Shown one piece after another: positions 6,580 through 11,398 of a stretch of DNA of 11,398 nt. The first letter of the stretch is position 1, and every line of letters begins with the position of its first letter. The notes under the pieces were generated by a model. That model was given only the letters and a program-made list of their open reading frames with translations, searched no databases and had not been told where the DNA came from. This stretch comes from Candidatus Zhuqueibacterota bacterium (lineage in GTDB: Bacteria > SM23-31): contig JADFON010000032.1 in assembly GCA_022562855.1 (NCBI GenBank), positions 1 through 11,398 of the forward strand, read 5' to 3'. A program made the translations under genes and the position numbers.

Positions 6580-7605
6580 ATGAAAAATCTTTATAGACGT
6601 GAATTCATACAAAAATCTGCAAGTATAGCACTTGGCTGTTCTCCATTTTATTTACAATTGCTTCAAAAAGGTATTCCTCCATCAAAGTTATCGATTAGTA
6701 AATCCAATTATAATCTTAGGTGCATTGGAATAAGGAAGGAGATAGGTTCTTGCTACTTAGATGTGAAAGAAAATTTTGTGTTTCTTTGCAATGGTACTTC
6801 CTTCGAAATTATTGAAATATTGAATAGTGAGAGAGTTCTAAGTCTTTCAAAATATCCCCTCCCTTCCGAACCGACAAATATAATTGTTATAGACGATTAC
6901 GCATATATTGTAATTGAAAATGAGGGTATCATAGTACTTGATATCAAAGACAAAAGATTTCCGAAACCAATAGGGAAATTTGAAACAGCAGTTAGAATCA
7001 GCGGATTTTTTAACTATGAAAAACTACTTTATTTGAATATGGATGGCAAAGTATTAAAGATTCTTGATATTCGTAATCCGTCAAAGTTTGTGGAGATTGG
7101 GAATATATATGAGAGTAGCCTAATAGATTTTCTAATAAAAGGTGATTTTGCTTACTGCATCAACCATTTTGAAGGATTGAAAATATTCGATATAAAAAAT
7201 CCTAAAAATCCAAAATTAATAAGTTCCTTAAAATATAATTGGGCTTTTAATATTCACAATTTATATAGTTATAAGTATTTCTTGTGCAGTCATGTTCTTG
7301 GAACACCTAATGACAACAAAGTTGAAACTTTGATGATTGATGCCACGAATGAAGAGAATCCATTAATAAAAAAGGTATTCGAATGGGATGTTAACACAAT
7401 AAGGACAAACGATCAACAGAGAATTGCCTATGTAACCGATTTTCAACGTAATGGGATAGCAGTGCTAGATATTAGTATCCCACCAAAAAGTAAGGAATTG
7501 GGTTTTTACAAAACAAAAAACTTTTTCTGGTTAGATGCAGTATTGGAAGACTGTTTTTTGGGAACAGAAAAAGAAAAAGGGATAGTAATTTATAGATACA
7601 AATAG
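6580..7605 (+). CDS. Exported LVIVD-repeat beta-propeller protein (Tat-type signal)
   Basis: This is a 341-aa predicted extracytoplasmic protein. The N-terminus has a twin-arginine motif Y-R-R-E-F-I-Q-K (5-12) and a short hydrophobic stretch ending A-L-G-C20, which could also be a lipobox. The remainder is built of LVIVD-type repeats, which form propeller blades: GIIVLDIKD...PKPIGKF (about 116-134), VLKILDIRNPSKFVEIGNI (about 158-176), GLKIFDIKNPKNPKLISSL (about 199-217) and GIAVLDISIPPKSKELGFY (about 292-310), with less regular blades in between. LVIVD propellers occur on surface or periplasmic proteins and usually act as binding scaffolds; no enzymatic residues are evident. It is the last gene of the AT-rich cassette. 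No clear terminator follows before the toxin-antitoxin promoter 70 nt downstream. Its partner or ligand is unknown. Confidence 0.85.
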   Translation: MKNLYRREFIQKSASIALGCSPFYLQLLQKGIPPSKLSISKSNYNLRCIGIRKEIGSCYLDVKENFVFLCNGTSFEIIEILNSERVLSLSKYPLPSEPTNIIVIDDYAYIVIENEGIIVLDIKDKRFPKPIGKFETAVRISGFFNYEKLLYLNMDGKVLKILDIRNPSKFVEIGNIYESSLIDFLIKGDFAYCINHFEGLKIFDIKNPKNPKLISSLKYNWAFNIHNLYSYKYFLCSHVLGTPNDNKVETLMIDATNEENPLIKKVFEWDVNTIRTNDQQRIAYVTDFQRNGIAVLDISIPPKSKELGFYKTKNFFWLDAVLEDCFLGTEKEKGIVIYRYK

Positions 7606-7675
7606 ACAGCATAATACTTTTGATATATGGTTCTGAGTCGACGATTCAATTATCCTGTCATATCTGCAAAAATGC

Positions 7676-7706
7676 TTGACATTACGTACATTATTGCGTA
7701 CGTTAA
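7676..7706 (+). promoter_or_regulatory. Promoter and palindromic operator of the toxin-antitoxin module
   Basis: A consensus -35 TTGACA (7676-7681) is followed directly by an inverted repeat: TTACGTAC (7682-7689), 8-nt spacer, GTACGTTA (7698-7705), arms matching at 7 of 8 positions. The right arm overlaps the -10 region; TACGTT at 7699-7704 has 17-bp spacing but is a weak match. A palindrome placed between -35 and start is the expected autoregulatory site for a YefM/Phd antitoxin. An in-frame ATG at 7627 lies upstream of this promoter and cannot be the real antitoxin start. Confidence 0.7.
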
Positions 7707-7728
7707 TACAAAAATCAGAGCCAAATAT

Positions 7729-7971
7729 ATGAGGACAATTTCTGCAACAAAGGCACGTGCACAACTATATAAGCTGCTTGACGAAGCTTCACAAGTGCAT
7801 GAGCCGATACAGATTACCGGAAAGCGGTCAAACGCTATTTTGATAGGAGAATCCGACTGGCGGGCTATAGAAGAGACAATTTACCTTTTATCCATACCCA
7901 ATATGAGAGAGTCTATACGGGAAGGACTTAAAGAACCTATTGATACATGCTCAAAGGACCTTGATTGGTGA
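7729..7971 (+). CDS. Type II antitoxin, Phd/YefM family
   Basis: This 80-aa antitoxin neutralises the downstream YoeB-type toxin by protein-protein contact and represses its own promoter. The N-terminal MRTISATKARAQLYKLLDEA is the classic YefM/Phd DNA-binding fold start. EPIQITGKRSNAILIGESDW follows, and the C-terminal toxin-wrapping segment ends in the typical acid-rich CSKDLDW. The frame is open 34 codons further upstream, but that extension reads through the promoter and operator and has no family similarity, so ATG 7729 is chosen. The stop codon overlaps the toxin start in GTGA (7968-7971). Composition returns here to that of the genome left of the AT-rich cassette. Confidence 0.93.
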   Translation: MRTISATKARAQLYKLLDEASQVHEPIQITGKRSNAILIGESDWRAIEETIYLLSIPNMRESIREGLKEPIDTCSKDLDW

Positions 7972-8231
7972 GCTGGAAAATTGTTTTTTCCAAACACGCA
8001 CAGAAAGATGCGAAGAAGTTAAAAACCGCCGGGTTAAAAGACCAAGCGATTGAACTGCTTGAAATCCTCAAAAAAGACCCATATCAAAGCCCTCCCCGGT
8101 TTGAAAAGCTAATCGGCGACCTTGAAGGCGCTTATTCAAGAAGGATCAATGTTCGGCACAGGTTAGTATATCAAATTCTCGAAAAAGATAAAACAGTGAA
8201 GATCATTAGAATGTGGACACATTATGAGTAG
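7968..8231 (+). CDS. YoeB/Txe-family mRNA interferase toxin (RelE superfamily)
   Basis: This 87-aa toxin cleaves mRNA in the ribosomal A site when freed from its antitoxin. It begins SWKIVFSKHAQKDAKKL, as usual for the family, and keeps all catalytic residues: E46, R65 in VRHRLVYQI, and H85 near the end, matching E. coli YoeB E46, R65 and H83. The SRRI-N-x-x-HRLVY core is intact, so the toxin should be functional. GTG at 7968 overlaps the antitoxin stop by 4 nt (GTGA) and has AAAGGA 9 nt upstream; a TTG three bases earlier (7965) is the only alternative. This coupling is typical of antitoxin-first operons. It ends 55 nt before the convergent end of the next gene. Confidence 0.93.
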   Translation: MSWKIVFSKHAQKDAKKLKTAGLKDQAIELLEILKKDPYQSPPRFEKLIGDLEGAYSRRINVRHRLVYQILEKDKTVKIIRMWTHYE

Positions 8232-8286
8232 AAAATATCTGTTTATTTCGAATTAATGGCAAACTTAAACTCTTGATATTTGCAAT

Positions 8287-9945
8287 CTACTTTGAAAAAA
8301 GCAGGAGAATGAATTCCTTTATCCACTGAATGAGACCGATAGAAACGCTGTAGGCATTCCGTATAGATACAGCCATCCTGTATTCTTTGGAGTTCATGTA
8401 CGACCAATATCTTTTCTTCGCTAAAGGCAGTGTGAGTTTTCTGTCACTATTGAACCTTTTTTTTATTTCCAATGCTTCATTATATTTCTTAGCATTGAAA
8501 ACCAGCTGCCATTCCTTGTGAGCGGTTTCTTGTATCATACTTCTTGGCATCCGGAATAATTTTGCAAACTCCGAAGCGGGTTCAAATTCCTTTTCCTGCA
8601 TCATCTCTTTAAACGTGCCGGTAACACGGGCACGGTCTTTATCCTTTGTTATATTGAATTGAAACTCATTTTTTATTGCGAATGCGTCCTTATACGATTT
8701 TTTTTCGATGAGATCCAATACCGCGGAGAACACAGAATCGTTTACCATTTCCTTAGGAACGCCGTATTCGTTTATTGCCATAATAGCAGGTTGGATTTGT
8801 GCTTTTTCCAAGGATTTTTCGACAAAAACCGCACCATGTTGTGCGGCAACTTCCTTACTCTTTTTTGTTTTATACTTGTCGAATATTCCATATTCTTTTT
8901 TGAAGGCAAGCGCTCCCGCGAGATCGTCATTCTCCAACAAAGATTTATGATAGTTCTCGGCAGCTTCCACGAGTGTACAATAATTCTCGTAAGGGATGGG
9001 CGCAACAAACAATTTGAGCGAATCCCTGAGCATTCGGGCAGGTTTAACATCCCCTTTTTTTAACATTGCATTATGAGCTTTTACTCCTTCTTTCAAATAA
9101 AACTGCGAAAGATCTTTCAAGTATTCATTCAAAATTTCCCTGCGGAGCAGTTGCATGGCTTCAGCAAGTTCAAGCATCAATTGAAATTTCCCGGCTGCAA
9201 ACGAGGGTTCTATAAGTAACCGTTTAATATTATCGAGCAGTTTTTCAGCGTCCTTTTCCAAAATCGCCCCGAATACTTCATCTTTTCCCAGCTTAAACTC
9301 GGTCATCAACTCGATCGCCCGGTATTCATCCTGGTTTTCGCTAAGACTTGCTATACAAGCCCGTATCGCCGCCGACAGTGTTCTGCTTGCTGAAAAATTG
9401 AAAACTTTTCCAAGCATTGCGGCTTTATACACCTGCCCGGCGGTAAATGCCTTGTTAAACTCTGCGATGGCAAATCCGAGTAATTCTTCCTTCGGCAGAT
9501 TGTATTTTTCCAGGATATCCAATGCTTCGTTACTTTTATCGTTTTGCAAGAAGTCTTCGAACGCCATTTTCGCCGACCGGTGAATCTCTACGTCTGCCAG
9601 ACCCTCGGCAGCGGCCCATTCTGCGGCGGTTTCGTATTTTTTTTCTTTATTAAGTTTGTTCCATTCGGCAATAACAACGGACTGGATTTCCGATTCGGGA
9701 AAGCCGAACTTTTTTGCAATTTTAAGCGCAGTTTTTAACTCCAGCGTTTCTTTGTGCAGATCGAACGCATCCCTGGTGTTATGATTTACGGTTTGTTCCG
9801 GAAGGTCGTTGGCATCCCTGAATTGTGCTGCCTCTTCGATTTCCCCATTAAGAAGAAGTTCCCGAAAATGCTGGATTTTTTCTTCAACCGACGCATGATC
9901 GCCGTTCTGAGATTGATCTTGACTGGAAATATCTTCCATATTCAT
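8287..9945 (-). CDS. Alpha-solenoid protein of about 13 tandem 34-residue helical repeats, function unknown
   Basis: This is a 552-aa protein of no family I recognise. After an acidic, Gln/Ser-rich N-terminus (1-20), nearly the whole chain is a tandem array of two-helix repeats of about 34 residues. Each has an aromatic or Ala-aromatic opening (AF, EW, EF, FY), a Lys/Glu/Asn-rich loop, an A-L/A-x-I helix, an aromatic-Gly/Asn-hydrophobic turn often with Pro, and an acidic-Leu helix. Three consecutive units start at EWNKLNKEKKY, AFEDFLQNDKS and EFNKAFTAGQV with a strict 34-residue period; units in the middle (about 220-330) drift to longer lengths. The design resembles TPR/PPR-type solenoids, suggesting a binding scaffold. 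The last 20 residues are hydrophobic (GLIQWIKEFILLLFSK) and could touch a membrane. No signal peptide. The ATG lacks a clear Shine-Dalgarno; an ATG two codons later is equally possible. Confidence 0.8.
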   Translation of the reverse strand: MNMEDISSQDQSQNGDHASVEEKIQHFRELLLNGEIEEAAQFRDANDLPEQTVNHNTRDAFDLHKETLELKTALKIAKKFGFPESEIQSVVIAEWNKLNKEKKYETAAEWAAAEGLADVEIHRSAKMAFEDFLQNDKSNEALDILEKYNLPKEELLGFAIAEFNKAFTAGQVYKAAMLGKVFNFSASRTLSAAIRACIASLSENQDEYRAIELMTEFKLGKDEVFGAILEKDAEKLLDNIKRLLIEPSFAAGKFQLMLELAEAMQLLRREILNEYLKDLSQFYLKEGVKAHNAMLKKGDVKPARMLRDSLKLFVAPIPYENYCTLVEAAENYHKSLLENDDLAGALAFKKEYGIFDKYKTKKSKEVAAQHGAVFVEKSLEKAQIQPAIMAINEYGVPKEMVNDSVFSAVLDLIEKKSYKDAFAIKNEFQFNITKDKDRARVTGTFKEMMQEKEFEPASEFAKLFRMPRSMIQETAHKEWQLVFNAKKYNEALEIKKRFNSDRKLTLPLAKKRYWSYMNSKEYRMAVSIRNAYSVSIGLIQWIKEFILLLFSK

Positions 9946-10062
9946 GCGGATTCAGGTAGGACGTATCAAAAAATTTAATATGACAAACTAAAATAATTTT
10001 GCTTCAATTCCTTCAAATTTCCTAAAAACTTAATAGAAAAGCAAGATAATTATATAATTTGA

Positions 10063-10081
10063 GCCGGTTCAAATATCCGGC
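10063..10081 (-). other. Small GC hairpin between the btuF-like fragment and the solenoid gene
   Basis: GCCGG (10063-10067) and CCGGC (10077-10081) form a 5-bp stem with a 9-nt loop in otherwise AT-rich DNA, about 40 nt past the btuF-like stop on the minus strand. It lacks a downstream T-run, so it is at best a weak terminator. Nothing else recognisable lies in the 177-nt gap 9946-10122. Confidence 0.3.
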
Positions 10082-10122
10082 GAATAATCCTGCAAAACTT
10101 TTATCGAGTCGAAAATTCACGT

Positions 10123-10704
10123 TCACTTTGCACTTAGATTTTCGAACAAAATCCTTTGAACATAGGGCAAACCGGGAATCATCCGGACACCATACCAGCT
10201 AAATAATTCACCGTCGGCAAGATATACCCTATTGTTACGTACGGCGGGAATATCCTTGCAGCGGTTAATTTCATCTGCGTGTTTTTTCTTGAAAGGAAAC
10301 GGTTCGGAAGGAAGCACAATTATATCCGGCTGAGAAGATTCTATATCGTCAATCGATATTTCCGGATACCTGTTTTGATTTTCAGCATATAGATTTAATC
10401 CACCGCAAAAACTAATAAGGTCGTGAATATACGTATCCTTATTAATTGTCATATATGGTTTTCGCCAGATCAGGTAAATAACCGAAGGACGGGCGGTAAT
10501 CGTGGAAGTCATTTCTCTTGTTTTATGTATCGCACGTTCAGCCCTTTCATACCATTCGTGTGCCATTTTATCCGTTCCCGTTATCGTACCCAGAGTTTTG
10601 ATCAACTCAAGACTTTCCGTAATCGACCGGGGATAAGTCACAAATACCGGTACGCCTTCGTTTTCCAGTCTTATGATATCTTTTTCCTCAAATAATATTT
10701 TTGG
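10123..10704 (-). pseudogene. BtuF-like cobalamin/metal-chelate ABC substrate-binding protein, 5' end missing
   Basis: About 193 residues of a periplasmic helical-backbone binding protein (BtuF/FecB/FhuD class) end at the stop at 10123. Recognisable parts are FEEKDIIRLENEGVPVFVTY, SITESLELIKTLGTITG, the long linker helix with WYERAERAIHKT, then the C-terminal lobe with PSVIYLIWRKPYMT, FCGGLNLYAE, ISIDDIESSQPDIIVLP and RVYLADGELFSWYGVRM. The signal peptide and first lobe (roughly 80-100 residues) are absent. The frame stays open to 10860, but those first 50 or so residues are Cys/Arg-rich nonsense read antisense through an fmdB-like gene. The gene is therefore cut at about 10700, probably by a false join rather than mutation. 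It would feed a BtuCD-type importer for a corrinoid or siderophore; the exact substrate is not resolvable. Confidence 0.82.
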
Positions 10705-10712
10705 TTTCTGGT
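10692..10712. other. Junction of two unrelated sequences (likely chimera point)
   Basis: Left of here the minus strand reads as BtuF (residues P-K-I-L-F-E-E-K). Right of here the plus strand reads as an FmdB tail (S-G-F-Y-Q-T-D-Y-R). Both genes lose their 5' ends within these bases. GC rises from about 40% to about 55% by eye. The exact breakpoint is blurred over 10-20 bases because the T/G-rich sequence fits both sides. Confidence 0.7.
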
Positions 10713-10868
10713 TTTTATCAAACCGATTATCGCAGTGAGTCTTACAAAAAAGCCGCCGCCGCAGACAAGAAATTGGCGGAAGGCAGCAGTTCGTCGTCCG
10801 ACTCAAAAGGCAAATCCGATTCCACCTCAGAAAAAAAGAGTGGCAGTAGCGGCAAGTCAAATGACTGA
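10707..10868 (+). pseudogene. C-terminal tail of an FmdB-type zinc-ribbon protein, 5' end missing
   Basis: In the frame ending with TGA at 10866-10868 the sequence reads SGFYQTDYRSESYKKAAAA and then a Ser/Asp/Lys-rich low-complexity tail (DKKLAEG, SSSSSDSKGKSD, EKKSGSSGKSND). GSGFYxTDYRS-YKKA followed by a serine-rich tail is characteristic of FmdB-family small zinc-ribbon proteins, notably of planctomycetes; this is from memory of the family. The N-terminal zinc ribbon with its CxxC pairs is missing left of the junction. The stop overlaps the yacG start by 8 nt, indicating an operon. The frame is hidden by a different plus-strand open frame opening at 10735 that runs into yacG; that frame is a shadow in its first part. 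Confidence 0.65.
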
Positions 10869-11043
10869 ACTTACTTGTGCAATTTGCGGGAAGACGATTC
10901 CAACGGGCACGCCTGCGGATAAACGGCCTCTCCCGTTCTGCTCCGAACGCTGTCGTAAGATTGATCTAGGTCGCTGGTTGGGCGAGCGCTATCGGGTGAG
11001 CCAGCCGCTTTCAGGCGGACTGGAGGAAGAGGAAGGGATGTGA
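10861..11043 (+). CDS. yacG: YacG-type DNA gyrase inhibitor zinc-finger protein
   Basis: This is a 60-aa small zinc protein. A zinc site is formed by C6-A-I-C9 and C27-S-E-R-C31, and the segment PFCSERCRKIDLGRWLGERY is the YacG hallmark (C-x3-C followed by IDLGRWL). In E. coli YacG binds GyrB and inhibits DNA gyrase; that function is taken from the family. ATG 10861 overlaps the end of the preceding fmdB-like frame by 8 nt, consistent with translational coupling. A longer in-frame extension to 10735 exists but reads the fmdB region out of frame and has no YacG similarity. GC (about 57% by eye) differs sharply from everything left of 10700, suggesting a planctomycete source. Confidence 0.9.
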   Translation: MTELTCAICGKTIPTGTPADKRPLPFCSERCRKIDLGRWLGERYRVSQPLSGGLEEEEGM

Positions 11044-11261
11044 CTTTTTCGCTTCGGCCTGCGCCTGCGTAACTCGCGAAAAGAGCTCCTCGACGCTCTA
11101 GCCCGGCGGCGGTAGGAGCGTGCTATAATTGGTTGCAACAAGAACCCAGGCTCGTATAATCCCTGTACTTATGGAAATGAGAGGTCGGTCGGCCGAATGC
11201 TGGGCAGGGCCCTGTCAATGCAACCGTGCCCGGGGCGTAGTCCTTTAGAAAGCGTAGACCG
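11044..11261. other. GC-rich stretch after yacG without a recognisable gene
   Basis: I find no supportable coding sequence in this stretch. A plus-strand promoter-like pair, TTGCAA (11133-11138) and TATAAT (11155-11160) with 16-bp spacing, is the only signal. GCTCCT and AGGAGC around 11084-11119 could form a loose stem. An 87-codon minus-strand open frame (11123-11386) runs through the MITE-like repeat and is not believed. Confidence 0.35.
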
Positions 11262-11302
11262 CTAGGAGCCTGTTGAAAAACCCATCCAATTCCAAAATGA
11301 GT

Positions 11303-11323
11303 GACACTGGCTCTGCCAGTGTC
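11303..11323. repeat. Perfect hairpin, 9-bp arms with 3-nt loop
   Basis: GACACTGGC (11303-11311), loop TCT, GCCAGTGTC (11315-11323). It lies in the left half of the MITE-like element. Its 17-nt core is the exact reverse complement of the core of the second hairpin. Confidence 0.85.
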
Positions 11324-11355
11324 GGCACAATGGGGCAGTTTCCTAGCGAGACAAG

Positions 11356-11372
11356 CACTGGCAGAGCCAGTG
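11356..11372. repeat. Perfect hairpin, 7-bp arms with 3-nt loop
   Basis: CACTGGC (11356-11362), loop AGA, GCCAGTG (11366-11372). It is the inverted copy of the 11305-11321 core, so the element is itself a nested inverted repeat. Confidence 0.85.
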
Positions 11373-11398
11373 GCACACTTTCTCAACAGGCTGCTAGG

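Larger units (their letters stand above)
11262..11397. mobile_element. 136-bp MITE-like element with terminal inverted repeats
   Basis: The ends are 19-bp inverted repeats: CTAGGAGCCTGTTGAAAAA at 11262-11280 and its imperfect reverse complement at 11379-11397, 17 of 19 matching. The interior is noncoding and holds two hairpins. Length, terminal repeats and lack of coding capacity fit a non-autonomous miniature element mobilised in trans by a transposase. The terminal sequence resembles ends I associate with IS elements, but I cannot name the family. The window stops one base beyond the right repeat, as expected when an assembly breaks at a multicopy repeat. Target-site duplications cannot be checked because the right flank is absent. 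Confidence 0.65.

Noticed and set aside
7627-7728. 34-residue N-terminal extension of the antitoxin
   Set aside because: It reads through the TTGACA promoter and the palindromic operator and has no YefM similarity; ATG 7729 matches the family start.
8227-8291. Possible bidirectional terminator between toxin and solenoid gene (AGTAGA-AAATATC versus GATATTT-gcaa-TCTACT)
   Set aside because: AT-rich arms with a 4-nt bulge and a 35-nt loop; too weak to call.
10705-10860. N-terminal 52 residues of the long BtuF-like open frame
   Set aside because: Cys/Arg-rich antisense reading of the fmdB-like tail; no signal peptide or BtuF similarity.
10735-10860. N-terminal extension of YacG from a GTG at 10735
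   Set aside because: Out-of-frame reading of the FmdB tail; the YacG family starts near the first CxxC, fitting ATG 10861.
11123-11386. 87-codon minus-strand open frame in the terminal region
   Set aside because: Runs through a noncoding inverted-repeat element; no recognisable protein features.
1-11398. CRISPR arrays, tRNA or rRNA genes
   Set aside because: No regularly spaced direct repeats and no recognisable tRNA or rRNA sequence seen on either strand.

Overview
The window reads as a metagenome-type contig from a Gram-negative bacterium of moderate GC (roughly 40% by eye). At its right end there is an abrupt join to about 0.7 kb of clearly GC-richer, planctomycete-like DNA. The Gram-negative assignment rests on an outer-membrane barrel-type protein, a lipoprotein ModA and Tat-type signals. 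The left genome cannot be placed to phylum from the sequence alone; an FCB-group lineage (Bacteroidota/Ignavibacteriota-like) or an anammox-type planctomycete would both fit.

Layout. 1-417 (-): 5' part of a secreted beta-barrel-type protein cut by the window edge. 576-1301 (-): an iron-type DtxR regulator with a C-terminal FeoA domain. 1556-4200 (+): a complete molybdate ABC transporter operon, modA-modB-modC, closed by an AT-rich hairpin terminator (4206-4229). 4417-7605 (+): a very AT-rich (about 30% GC by eye) four-gene cassette in which every gene has a good Shine-Dalgarno. It encodes a WYL-domain regulator, a small Tat-signal protein with two CxxCxGxG knuckles, a GIY-YIG-like nuclease candidate overlapping it by 50 nt, and a Tat-signal LVIVD-repeat beta-propeller. 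7676-8231 (+): a textbook YefM/YoeB toxin-antitoxin module with a palindromic operator. 8287-9945 (-): a 552-residue protein built of about 13 helical repeats of roughly 34 residues, function unknown. 10123-~10704 (-): the C-terminal two thirds of a BtuF-like cobalamin/metal-chelate binding protein.

At about 10700 the BtuF coding sequence stops making sense. On the opposite strand the sequence continues as the C-terminal tail of an FmdB-type zinc-ribbon protein, followed by a complete yacG (10861-11043). Both genes lose their 5' ends at the same point, head to head, and base composition changes there. I read this as a chimeric join, more likely an assembly or amplification artefact than biology. 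The window ends within one base of the right terminal inverted repeat of a 136-bp MITE-like element (11262-11397), which would explain why the assembly stops there.

How the genes work together: modABC imports molybdate/tungstate as one unit. The DtxR-FeoA regulator is divergent from it and may share the intergenic control region. The AT-rich cassette is the most likely unusual system. A WYL regulator heading an operon with a nuclease-like protein resembles regulators of accessory or defence loci, but here the nuclease candidate sits between two predicted exported proteins, a combination I do not recognise. The toxin-antitoxin pair beside it fits an accessory region.
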